Below are positions 40,766-50,067 of a stretch of DNA of 64,000 nt, piece after piece. This DNA comes from Candidatus Geothermocultor quzhuomuensis. GTDB lineage: Bacteria; Actinomycetota; Aquicultoria; Geothermocultorales; Geothermocultoraceae. The translations under genes were made by a program, and so were the position numbers. The stretch spans positions 36,692 through 100,691 of the forward strand of contig JACVJC010000004.1 of the NCBI GenBank assembly GCA_015711795.1, given 5' to 3'. The first letter of the stretch is position 1. Each line of letters starts with the position of its first letter. The notes beneath the pieces were generated by a model. The model did no database searches. It was not told the DNA's origin and saw only the letters and a program-made list of their open reading frames with translations.

Positions 40766-41713
40766 TCAGCCCCAGTCTCCCTTTTCCCTTCGGTACCACT
40801 CCACTGTTTTTCTTAGCCCTTCTTCAAAATCAACCTTTGGCTCATACTTTAAAATTTCTTTAGCTTTGGAAATGTCAGCTTGAGAATGTCTCACATCCCC
40901 CGGGCGAGGGTCAGAATAAACTGGCTTGATTTTAGTTCCTAAAATCCGATTCAAGTTACTAACTAATTCCCTTAAGCTATATCGCTTGCCACAAGCAATA
41001 TTAAAAATTTTGCCAGCTGCTTCTTTTGCTTCTACCGTTAATAAATTAGCAATTACAACATTGGAAACATAAGTAAAATCGCGTGACTGTAATCCATCGC
41101 CAAAGATGCAAGGAGGTTTTCTTGCAAGCATAGCTTTAATAAAAAGGGAAATAACCCCTGAATATTGTGAAGTTGGATCTTGATGAGGTCCAAAAATATT
41201 AAAGTAGCGTAAACATACAGTCTCCAAGCCATAAAGAGCATAGAAATTTCGGCAGTAGTATTCACCAGTGAGCTTGGATATTGCATAAGGAGAAAGCGGT
41301 TTTGGCTCCATTTCTTCAACCTTTGGTAAAAGAGGGTTATCTCCGTAAATTGAAGAGGAAGAAGCATAAACGACCCTTTTGACCCCCTCTTCCTTAGCCA
41401 CTAAAAGAAGATTTAAGGTTCCAGTGGCATTAACTTCATGAGTTGCTTTAGGATTTTCTATGGAGCGAGGGACAGATGGTAAAGCAGCTTGGTGTAAAAT
41501 GTAATCTATCCCCTTAACTGCTTGATGAAGTTGGTCAATGTTTCTCAAATCTCCCTCAAAAAGCTCAATTTGATCAAGAAATTGAGCAATATTTTCCCTC
41601 TTACCAGTGGAAAAATTATCAAAAACTCGAACTTTTTCTCCTCTTCTTACAAGTTCAGCTACGATATTGGAACCAATAAACCCTGCCCCACCAGTCACTA
41701 AATAAAATGCCAT
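40766..41713 (-). CDS. NAD-dependent epimerase (UDP-GlcNAc/UDP-glucose 4-epimerase-like)
   Basis: YLVTGGAGFIGSNIVAELV, ASSSSIYGDNPLLPKVE, SPYAISKLTGE. Confidence 0.87.
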   Translation of the reverse strand: MAFYLVTGGAGFIGSNIVAELVRRGEKVRVFDNFSTGKRENIAQFLDQIELFEGDLRNIDQLHQAVKGIDYILHQAALPSVPRSIENPKATHEVNATGTLNLLLVAKEEGVKRVVYASSSSIYGDNPLLPKVEEMEPKPLSPYAISKLTGEYYCRNFYALYGLETVCLRYFNIFGPHQDPTSQYSGVISLFIKAMLARKPPCIFGDGLQSRDFTYVSNVVIANLLTVEAKEAAGKIFNIACGKRYSLRELVSNLNRILGTKIKPVYSDPRPGDVRHSQADISKAKEILKYEPKVDFEEGLRKTVEWYRREKGDWG

Positions 41714-41802
41714 CCTATCTCCTCTCTAGAATCCTGCGCCTGCAATCTAGTCAGTATAATCAGTAATGAAAATGATACTAAATTTATCTTCAACTTCCTT
41801 AT

Positions 41803-42095
41803 ACCTTATATAATCTTTTATCACCAGTAATAAAGGGATAATGGTAACATTTGAGCATAGCTAAGGTAAAAAGAACCATAAACAGAATTATTAAATTACG
41901 TGCTCTTTGAACTGCTCCTCTTATTATCTCTTGGGTTATAGGTTGCAAAATTCTCATATCAAAAATACTTTCAACAAATTGGATAACAATATCTCGTCTA
42001 GACTAGTTTTATACCACAACACATTAGCTAACTCTTTAACAAGTAACTCCACTGTTAATAAACAATATGCTACTTTAAATAGTCTTCCCTAATCT
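41803..42095 (-). pseudogene. Eroded PIN-domain (VapC-like) toxin remnant
   Basis: Minus strand: VELLVKELANVLWYKTSLDEILLSNLLKVFLI* ... LAMLKCYHYPFITGDKRLYKV* in broken frames; resembles PIN motifs (ELANVLW, FITGDKRLY). Confidence 0.5.
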
Positions 42096-42279
42096 CAAGG
42101 TAGCTAAAACATCTTTTCTTTTTTTCTGATTCTTTGACAAATTTTCCCTCCACCTTTTTGAAGCTAGTTACATTTTATCTTTTTCTCCCCTTTTTACAAT
42201 ATAAATTACTCTCTAAAAAGAATTATAAAAATATATCTAATTATAGGTGAGACATAATTCTAAAATGCAAATTTATAAG

Positions 42280-42405
42280 TCCCTGCTCGCAAATCCAAAA
42301 ATTCTAAATTCAAATGTTCCAAACCTTGTTTTGAATTTCGGTTATTTGAATTTTGCACTTGTTTAGAATTTGGTGCCTAGTGCTTAGGATTTTAACTTTG
42401 ACCAA
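42280..42405. repeat. AT-rich intergenic repeat unit related to 6361-6460
   Basis: AATTCTAAATTCAAATGTTCCAAACC...TTGAATTTCGGTTATTTGAATTTTGCACTTGTTTAGAATTTGGTGCCTAGTGCTTAGGATTTTAACTTTG. Confidence 0.6.
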
Positions 42406-42600
42406 CTGCCTTTCCTCCAGCTTGCTGATCTGAAAAGCAAGCCCAATTTGTAAAATCCACCTTCCATGTCACTTTTAGCATGCTCAAGGTCACCTTCCGC
42501 TTCATCTTGCCAATCTTCACTCCGTTCAACCCCGATTTCCTCCTTAGCGATTTATAGTATCCTATAACGCCTCTAAAAGGAAACAACATCCAGAATCGAC

Positions 42601-43266
42601 TCAAAGGTGAATGAAATACTTAAAGAAATAAAGCCCAAGTTTAATATATTCATTATTGAGATCAATCAAATCTTCTTCTCTCGTCCACCAGTTTTTTAGT
42701 GCTAGATTTTTCTCTTTCGAAGGACTCATCATGAGCTTTACATCTTTACCCCGAAAAACAAATCTAAATGTGAGGATAGCTCTCCGGCTGTGAAATGGAG
42801 AGGTAACAATTATTGCTGATTTGTAGTTTCGCCTAGTCATTAAATCTTTTATAGCTTGTGCTTCTTCAAATGTGCTTGTCCCTTTATTCATTAAAATAAT
42901 CAATTTCTTAGGAACTCCTTTTGAAACCAGCACATTTCTCGAAAGCTCTGCTTCAGTTAAAGATAAACCAACTGCTCTTATCTCATCAGGAACCAGCTCT
43001 CCCGATACTAATACTCTTTTGGAGAAACCTGATTTAAAAAGTTCAGCAGCATGACTGGCTCTTTCAAAAGCTTTTCCTCCAAGGACCACAATTAAATCAG
43101 CCTTTTCCACCTTATCTTCAACTATCAAAAAACCACCAATTGTCCTTAGCCAAAAAGAGTAAGTTAAAGCAAAAAAAAGGAAAAGAACAAATAAAATTAA
43201 AAGAATTACTTTAAGATTAATGAGCTTTTTGATGGCAAATTTCCCTTTTCGCCTCACAAAAATCAC
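42601..43266 (-). CDS. YdcF family (DUF218) membrane-anchored protein
   Basis: LIVVLGGKAFERASHAAELF, NKGTSTFEEAQAIKDLM, SAIIVTSPFHSRRAILTF. Confidence 0.85.
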   Translation of the reverse strand: MIFVRRKGKFAIKKLINLKVILLILFVLFLFFALTYSFWLRTIGGFLIVEDKVEKADLIVVLGGKAFERASHAAELFKSGFSKRVLVSGELVPDEIRAVGLSLTEAELSRNVLVSKGVPKKLIILMNKGTSTFEEAQAIKDLMTRRNYKSAIIVTSPFHSRRAILTFRFVFRGKDVKLMMSPSKEKNLALKNWWTREEDLIDLNNEYIKLGLYFFKYFIHL

Positions 43267-43396
43267 CTCTACCGCTCAAGTGTTTTTCTCTGCCATGTCT
43301 TCTCTTGCTCAACCAGCATGCTGATAAGCAAACCAGCCTAATAGTCAAACCTTAAGAATAAAAGAGAATAAAACAAATTAAGTAAGTCTTAGTTTC

Positions 43397-45310
43397 TTAT
43401 ACAATCAACGGGCCAGCCAAGTTAGCTCTGTCAATAAAAGTTTGGTGCCAAAGCTCTAAAACAAGAAGAGCCCAAATTCGATTTCCGTGGTCAATCTTTC
43501 CCATAATATGCTCTTCTAAAAGCTGCTCAATAAATTTGGAGTTAAAATAGCCTCTTTTCCTTGCCCGTTTATCGAGTAAAATCTGATAAGCAAATTCTTT
43601 TAATTCTTCTTTAAACCAAACACCTATTGGTACCCCAAAACCAGCTTTTCCTCTTGAAATTATCTTTTGAGGCAACAAATTCTTCATTGCTTTTTTTAAA
43701 ATATATTTGGTAGTCATTCTTTTAAGTTTTAAATTGTGAGGGATAGCTGCAGCAAACTCCATAACCTTATGGTCAAGGAAGGGCGAGCGGGCTTCTAAAG
43801 AGTGTACCATACTCATCCTGTCCATTTTAACTAGCAAATCGTTGGGTAAGTAAGTAACCGTATCAACATAGAGAAGCTTATCTAAAAAATCACCTGCTTG
43901 AGCAGATTCAAAAGCTTTTTTTAAAAAAGAACTAGAATTAACATGGCTCAGATTCTCCTTTAATTCACTGGTGTAGAGAAAAGATTTCATCTCATCACTA
44001 AAGGTAGTCATCCATTCAGTGTATCTTTCCTCTGAAGGTAAACCAGCTGCTTTAACAAATCTTTTTAATCGCTTAAAAAAGCCCTTTTTAGCTGTTGATT
44101 CAGGCAAATTCTTAACTAACTGCTCGATTACATTTTCCCGCAAAGCTGCAGGAATTAAGGAGTAGTAGTCAGCTAACCTTGAAGCAAAATAACGTTCATA
44201 ACCAGCAAATGCCTCATCCCCACCATCCCCATTTAAAGCAACAGTTACATGCTGACGGGTCATCTTAGCAACATAGTAAGTGGGAATAGCTGAAGAATCA
44301 GCAAAGGGCTCATCAAAATACCAAATTAATTCAGGTAAAATTGTTAAAGCATCAGGTTTGACTATAAATTCATGGTGGTCAGTCCTGAAATGTTTAGCAA
44401 TTAGCTGTGCATATTTAAGCTCATCAAAAGATGCTTCTTTAAAACCGATAGAAAAAGTTTTAACGGGCTCAGATACTAACTGGCTCATTAAGGCAACCAC
44501 TATCGAAGAGTCAATCCCTCCACTCAAGAAAGCCCCTAAAGGAACATCGCTTATCAATCGAATCTTCACTGCCTCCTTAACTAGTTCATAAACTTGCTCA
44601 ACAATCTCTTGCTCAGTTAAATTTATTTTTTTAGTAAAATTTAAATCCCAGTAACGCTTAAGTCTTAACCTACCTTTTTGAACAATCAGAAAATGAGCTG
44701 GTGGCAACTTCTTTATCCCTCTAAATATTGTCTCTGGGGCTGGGATATATCCATAGGTCAAATAAGAGTGAAGAGATTCCAAACTTACTTCTTTCTTAAT
44801 CAAGAGGTCTTGAAGAATTGATTTAATCTCTGAAGCAAAAATAAAAGTTTTATTGGAAAGGGTATAAAAGAGGGGCTTCTTGCCAACTCTGTCTCTAGCT
44901 AAAATTAACTTCTTTTGGCCCTCATCCCAAAGAGCAAAGGCAAACATACCCCTTAATTTCTTGATGCAATTCTCTCCTTCTTCTTCATAGAGATGAACAA
45001 TTGTCTCAGTATCGCTTTTAGTGTAAAATTTATGTCCTTTCTTCTCAAGAAAAGAACGAAGCTCTAAAAAGTTGTAAATTTCTCCATTAAAAACAATCCA
45101 AATTGATTTATCCTCGTTATGAATAGGCTGTTTGCCTGTAGCGAGGTCAATAATGCTTAAGCGCCGATGCCCCAATCCAATGTTTCTATCAACATAAATT
45201 CCCTCGTCATCAGGTCCCCGATGAACAAGTGTCTGGCACATCCGCTTAATAAGCTCTTCTTCAACCCGCTTGTCTTCTTGAAAATAATACTTGCCACAAA
45301 TCCCACACAT
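43397..45310 (-). CDS. asnB: Asparagine synthase (glutamine-hydrolysing), second copy
   Basis: MCGICGKYYF, GAFLSGGIDSSIVVALM. Confidence 0.92.
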   Translation of the reverse strand: MCGICGKYYFQEDKRVEEELIKRMCQTLVHRGPDDEGIYVDRNIGLGHRRLSIIDLATGKQPIHNEDKSIWIVFNGEIYNFLELRSFLEKKGHKFYTKSDTETIVHLYEEEGENCIKKLRGMFAFALWDEGQKKLILARDRVGKKPLFYTLSNKTFIFASEIKSILQDLLIKKEVSLESLHSYLTYGYIPAPETIFRGIKKLPPAHFLIVQKGRLRLKRYWDLNFTKKINLTEQEIVEQVYELVKEAVKIRLISDVPLGAFLSGGIDSSIVVALMSQLVSEPVKTFSIGFKEASFDELKYAQLIAKHFRTDHHEFIVKPDALTILPELIWYFDEPFADSSAIPTYYVAKMTRQHVTVALNGDGGDEAFAGYERYFASRLADYYSLIPAALRENVIEQLVKNLPESTAKKGFFKRLKRFVKAAGLPSEERYTEWMTTFSDEMKSFLYTSELKENLSHVNSSSFLKKAFESAQAGDFLDKLLYVDTVTYLPNDLLVKMDRMSMVHSLEARSPFLDHKVMEFAAAIPHNLKLKRMTTKYILKKAMKNLLPQKIISRGKAGFGVPIGVWFKEELKEFAYQILLDKRARKRGYFNSKFIEQLLEEHIMGKIDHGNRIWALLVLELWHQTFIDRANLAGPLIV

Positions 45311-45338
45311 AATTTTTAGAAATTTAGTATTAAACTTT

Positions 45339-47074
45339 TTAAATTATAAATTTTTCTTTGTTATCTTCATAACTTAAAAGATAATTGCCTACAGCTAAAT
45401 AATCTACACATCCTTGAGCAAAAGCATTTAAAGCATCTTCTGGAGAACAAACAATGGGTTCTTCATGCATATTAAAACTAGTATTGAGAACTATATAATT
45501 AATAACCAGTTAAATCTCCTATTAATTTAACTAATCGATAGTAAACTGGGTTTTCATCACTAGATACAGTTTGAGGACGAAGAGTTCCATCAATATGAAT
45601 AACAGCAGGAAATTTATCAACATATTGGTTTTTTACTATAAAAGTTTCTGTCATATAAGGGGCTTTCTTTCCATTTGCCAAATATTCATTAACTGCGTAC
45701 TTCTCTAGAATAGAAGGGGCAAATGGCATAAATTCATCTCTTTTGAGCCTGTCATTCAGGATACTCTTAATTTCAAGTCTAAAAGGAAGAGCTAAAATTG
45801 TCCTACTCCCTAACGCTCTAGGTCCAAACTCCATCCTCCCTTTAAACCTTGCGACAATAAATCCATTTGCAACGAGATTAGTAATTTTTTTGTCTATATC
45901 TTTATAAAAGCGGTACTTTAGTCTTTTTTTATCTATTGCCTTTTTAATTTCTATATTCGAATATGTTGGACCCAGAAAAACATCAGCTAATCTTGAGTTT
46001 TTTAGCTCTTTTCCATTTGACTTTGAAAGTCGATAATATACCGCTAAAGCGGCGCCGGCGGAAAGACCACCATCTGTCATATTTGGAAAGATGTATAAAT
46101 CTTCAACGCAATTTAACTCTCGGATACGCTGATTCATTTTCACATTCATCGCAACTCCACCATTTAAAACCACTTTACCGACTCCTGTTTTTTTAACAAA
46201 ATGTCTTACTATTTCCTCCATTATTTCTTCGAGTAACCTTTGAGTAGCAGCTGCTATATCTTCCCGCTTATATTGCTCGGCGTATTTTCTTATCTTTCTA
46301 GCAAAACTGTTTCCAATTAAATCAACAGTATGACGAAACTCTAATTTATCAATATCTCTAATCCTTAAAACATTTCTTATCTCATTAAAAAATACATCTG
46401 AGTTTCCATAAGCAGCTAAACCCATAACTTTTCCTTAACCACTTAATTTTTTGAAACCCAATCCTAAAGTAACATTAGTATAAAATTTTCCTAAAGATGC
46501 TTTTTCAGATGCCCCAGCTAAAAAAGTTAGTCTCCCGTCCCTCCCCAAATAAATAGTTGTTGAATAACCATCACCTGAACCATCAACTGCAAAAACTAAT
46601 GCCTCTTTAAATCCGCTTGTATAGTAGCCCGAAGCAACATGTGATAAGTGATGGTCAACAAAAAAATTCTTTCTTCTGGGAAATCTATCAATTTACGAAT
46701 TTTCGAGATAATTATTTTCCTATAAAATACTTTTCAAATAACCCCACTAAGGGAAATTGTCTGAGAAGATAAATAGCTCTCCAAATAAAATATTGGATTC
46801 GCCACTTAAGGTTAATCTCTCTTTCAAAGCGAATTTTCCCCACCTTCCATCTAAACAGGAAAAAAGGGTCTCTCACGCCAGCAACAGCTATAGCATCGAT
46901 ATCTTTCCAAGAAGACTTAGATAATTCCATTACCATTCGGACAGAACATTCAGGAAAACCAAATTCAATTTTGTTTCTAGAAATTCTCTCTTCTTCAATT
47001 GCAGCTAGAATTTTTCCATCTTCAACAATGGTAGCACCGCAGTTATGTGAATCGTAAATTCCTAAAACTTTCAT
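45339..47074 (-). pseudogene. Carbamoyltransferase (NodU/CmcH-like), interrupted by stops and frameshifts
   Basis: N-term ORF 46712-47074 (MKVLGIYDSHNCGATIVEDGKILAAIEEERISRNK), internal FVDHHLSHVASGYYTSGFKEALVFAVDGSGDGYS...GFKKLSG*GK, ORF 45499-46425 (MGLAAYGN...), C-term fragment IVLNTSFNMHEEPIVCSPEDALNAF in another frame. Confidence 0.85.
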
Positions 47075-47077
47075 AAT

Positions 47078-47527
47078 TTACGCCTTCTTTTTAAAAACAT
47101 ATAAATTATTTAAGAAATAAAAGAAATGAGTAGTCCTTTCTAAAACAAAATTGCTCGATAAAAAATATTTTTCCAATTCTTTTTTCCTCATCCCTAATTT
47201 TTCTCCTGACTTCATTCCCCTTTTTTTGTGTTCCCCCCACCAAATAAATTTATGAGCGATAAACCCTATAAGAGGATTTATCATTGTTAATAGAACCTGA
47301 CCATCTTTTTTTAACAAACGATTGACTTCTTCCACTACTTCCTTCTTGTTTGGAATATGATTAAAAGAAGCCAAAAATGTTATTGTCTCAAATTCCTCAT
47401 TAGGAAAAGGAAGTTTAGCGCTATTCTTAACAATCAATGCACCGCCGCCCCAATCATATATATCTACGCCAATCCCATTTTTATATCTCTTTACCAATTC
47501 GTTATCACCAGCTCCAATATCTAACAA
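47078..47527 (-). CDS. SAM-dependent methyltransferase; true N-terminus probably extends upstream (to about 47670)
   Basis: LDIGAGDNELVKRY, FLASFNHIPNKKEVVEEVNRLLKKDGQVLLTM; upstream in-frame KIRKLGLLTTKEARLRAVLPFVRGKLLDIG. Confidence 0.7.
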   Translation of the reverse strand: MLDIGAGDNELVKRYKNGIGVDIYDWGGGALIVKNSAKLPFPNEEFETITFLASFNHIPNKKEVVEEVNRLLKKDGQVLLTMINPLIGFIAHKFIWWGEHKKRGMKSGEKLGMRKKELEKYFLSSNFVLERTTHFFYFLNNLYVFKKKA

Positions 47528-47678
47528 CTTCCCCCTAACAAAAGGTAAAACCGCCCGTAAGCGTGCTTCTTTTGTTGTTAGTAAGCCTAACTTTCTGATT
47601 ATTTTCGAATCTGGTGGAAAAAAAACTAAAAAAGGTGAAAAAAGAATATCTTTAATTTTTCTAAAGATGGTGGCGATT

Positions 47679-49112
47679 TTAACCTCCCTTAAGCTCTGGT
47701 TTAGAAAAAAATAACTTCAAACTTGCAAGAGCTTTCTGCTTAAATTCTTTAAAGGACTTTACTCGCCACAAACTCTTAAAGATATATCGAGAACGGAGAT
47801 AAAAAATTTTATATCCATAATTTAATAACTCCATCAGATCGTCTCTTTTAAGATTCTCTTCCCACAACTCAGGCACAAAATCTGTTCGAGGATTTTTCGC
47901 AAACTCTCTCCAATAATCTTTCTTAAAAATACCTTTCTTTAACCCTAGTTGATAAAGGTCAGTTGCAGGAAAAGGTGTGGTAACCGAAAGATGAATAAAA
48001 TCGGGATCGAGTTTTTTAGCAAATTCGAATGTTTCAAAAATTTGCTCCTTAGTTTCAGTAGGAGAACCAATCATAAAATATGCTAGAGTTATAATTCCCA
48101 ACTCCTTTGTTTTTCGGAAAATTTCTACTGCTTTATCAAGCTTTATACCCTTCCTTAAAACTTTAAGTATTTCGGGAGTTCCTGCTTCAACACCATAATG
48201 AATCCTTTCACATCCCGCCTGCTTCAAAATCTTGAGCATTTCTTCATCCACAGCATCAACCCTTGTTCGAATATCCCAACCTACTTCTAAACCTCTTTTT
48301 ATTATCTCTCGGCAAATTTCTATAGTTCTTTCCCGGTCGATGGTAAAAGTGTCATCATAAAAGAAAAACTCTTTAATTCCTATTTTGAAACACTCCTCCA
48401 TTTCATCAACAACATTCTTAGGACTCCTGGCTCTGAATTTCTTGCCAAGATGTGGACGGTCACAAAAAAGGCAACAGTAAGGACATCCACGACTACTTAT
48501 CATTGTAGTTATTGGCGAACGCCTCGCTAGAAGAGAGGAATATTTCTTGTAAGGAGTTAACTCCCTAGAAGGAAAAGGTAAATCATCTAAATTGTCGATA
48601 AAACCTCGTTTCCGAGTTTTAATTATTTGCTCCCCTCTTTTAAAAACTATTCCTTGCACCTTACTCAAATCTCCACCCTTATTGAGGGTATCCACCAACT
48701 CAGTAAAAGTAACTTCTCCCTCTCCTAAAGTAAGGGAATCGATTTCAGGAATACTAATACTTTCATCCGGGTAAATATTTACATGAGGACCGCCCAGATT
48801 GATATGAATGTGTTTGCCAACTCTTTTAACTGCCTTTGCGGTGTTAATTACATCAATAAGAGTGAAAGTCAAAGTTTGAATCCCGACTATATCTGGTGAG
48901 CGCCTTTTAACTTCTCTCTCAATTTCGTCAAAATCCAGTCGCTCTAAGTTAGCATCTAAAATATCTATTTGATAGTGGGTATGATTCCTAATATATGCAG
49001 CTACATAAAGTAAACCAAGAGGAGGGTAAAAACCTTTTTCTTGTTCAACAAAGGTAGGCACATTAGTTTTAATCATATTTTTTTCAGGAGGATATATAAG
49101 AAGAATTTTCAC
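47679..49112 (-). CDS. Cobalamin-binding-domain radical SAM protein; start likely GTG at 49112
   Basis: VKILLIYPPEKN, PPLGLLYVAAYIRN, ISSRGCPYCCLFCDRP (CX3CX2C); GTG overlaps the stop of the upstream GT2 gene. Confidence 0.88.
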   Translation of the reverse strand: MKILLIYPPEKNMIKTNVPTFVEQEKGFYPPLGLLYVAAYIRNHTHYQIDILDANLERLDFDEIEREVKRRSPDIVGIQTLTFTLIDVINTAKAVKRVGKHIHINLGGPHVNIYPDESISIPEIDSLTLGEGEVTFTELVDTLNKGGDLSKVQGIVFKRGEQIIKTRKRGFIDNLDDLPFPSRELTPYKKYSSLLARRSPITTMISSRGCPYCCLFCDRPHLGKKFRARSPKNVVDEMEECFKIGIKEFFFYDDTFTIDRERTIEICREIIKRGLEVGWDIRTRVDAVDEEMLKILKQAGCERIHYGVEAGTPEILKVLRKGIKLDKAVEIFRKTKELGIITLAYFMIGSPTETKEQIFETFEFAKKLDPDFIHLSVTTPFPATDLYQLGLKKGIFKKDYWREFAKNPRTDFVPELWEENLKRDDLMELLNYGYKIFYLRSRYIFKSLWRVKSFKEFKQKALASLKLFFSKPELKGG

Positions 49113-49972
49113 TTGATTTCTCTCCGAAGAGCAGAAATTTGATCTGCTAAAAGACCAAAGCAAAAAATTAGCAAGCCAGAAAATATTAAAAGTAAAGCGG
49201 ATTTAGAAACACTGGTATAAAAAATAAGATAATATAAAGCATCTAAACTCCCTACTCCTAAAAATAATAAGCTAATAGGTAAAAAAACCTTTAAAGGATC
49301 AAACAATACTATTGTTCTTAAGATAAGTAAAATAAATTCAAAACCATTCCTGAAAGGCTTGAGTTTGCTTTTTCCAATTCTTTTAACTGCTTGAACAGGA
49401 ACATACTTAACATTATATCCATCCTTTAATAAAGCTAAAGTAATCGTGGTTGTAAAAGAAAAGGTATTAGGTAAAATATGCATAAATTTAAGAGCTATGT
49501 CCTTCTTTATTGCTCTAAATCCTGAGTTAAGGTCTGGAATTTTAGTATTTGAAAGATAATTTGCCAGCCAAGTTAAAACTCTTTTCCCCATTTGCCGGAA
49601 AAAAGAAATTTGAGAATCTTTTGAGCGAGCTCCCACAACCATGTCATAATCACCAATCAAGCTGACAAGTTCTTTAATATATTTGGGATTGTGCTGCCCG
49701 TCTCCATCCATTAAAACAACAGTTTGATAAGCTGCATTCCTAATTCCTGTCTTAAGAGCAGCGCCATACCCTTTATTACAAGGATGCCTTATTACTTTAA
49801 TACCCTTAATTTTTTTAACTATCTGATTAGTATCATCTGTTGAACCATCATCAACTAAAATTATCTCCTGATTTGAATAATTTTTTTTGACCTCGTTGAT
49901 TACACTCTTTACAATTTCCCCTTCGTTGAAGACAGGGATAACAATTGTGAACTTATTTCTCATTTTATCCAT
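49109..49972 (-). CDS. Glycosyltransferase family 2
   Basis: FTIVIPVFNEGEIVKSVINEV, LVDDGSTDDT, MDGDGQHNP. Confidence 0.92.
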   Translation of the reverse strand: MDKMRNKFTIVIPVFNEGEIVKSVINEVKKNYSNQEIILVDDGSTDDTNQIVKKIKGIKVIRHPCNKGYGAALKTGIRNAAYQTVVLMDGDGQHNPKYIKELVSLIGDYDMVVGARSKDSQISFFRQMGKRVLTWLANYLSNTKIPDLNSGFRAIKKDIALKFMHILPNTFSFTTTITLALLKDGYNVKYVPVQAVKRIGKSKLKPFRNGFEFILLILRTIVLFDPLKVFLPISLLFLGVGSLDALYYLIFYTSVSKSALLLIFSGLLIFCFGLLADQISALRREIK

Positions 49973-50067
49973 TAATTTTTTACTCCTTAAACTTTTCTCT
50001 TTTTTGCTTTATTCTATATCAACAAGCACCTTTTAAAAAAGACACCCTTAAATGAAAATGTATTGAA

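Noticed and set aside
41907-42092. 61-aa plus-strand ORF
   Set aside because: Antisense to the better supported PIN remnant; no recognisable motif.
42392-42604. 70-aa minus-strand ORF after the YdcF gene
   Set aside because: Low-complexity basic translation, no family resemblance, overlaps an intergenic repeat; likely spurious.
46426-46711. Programmed recoding or stop-codon readthrough in the carbamoyltransferase
   Set aside because: Several different frame breaks plus a TAA make decay or sequencing error much more likely than recoding.
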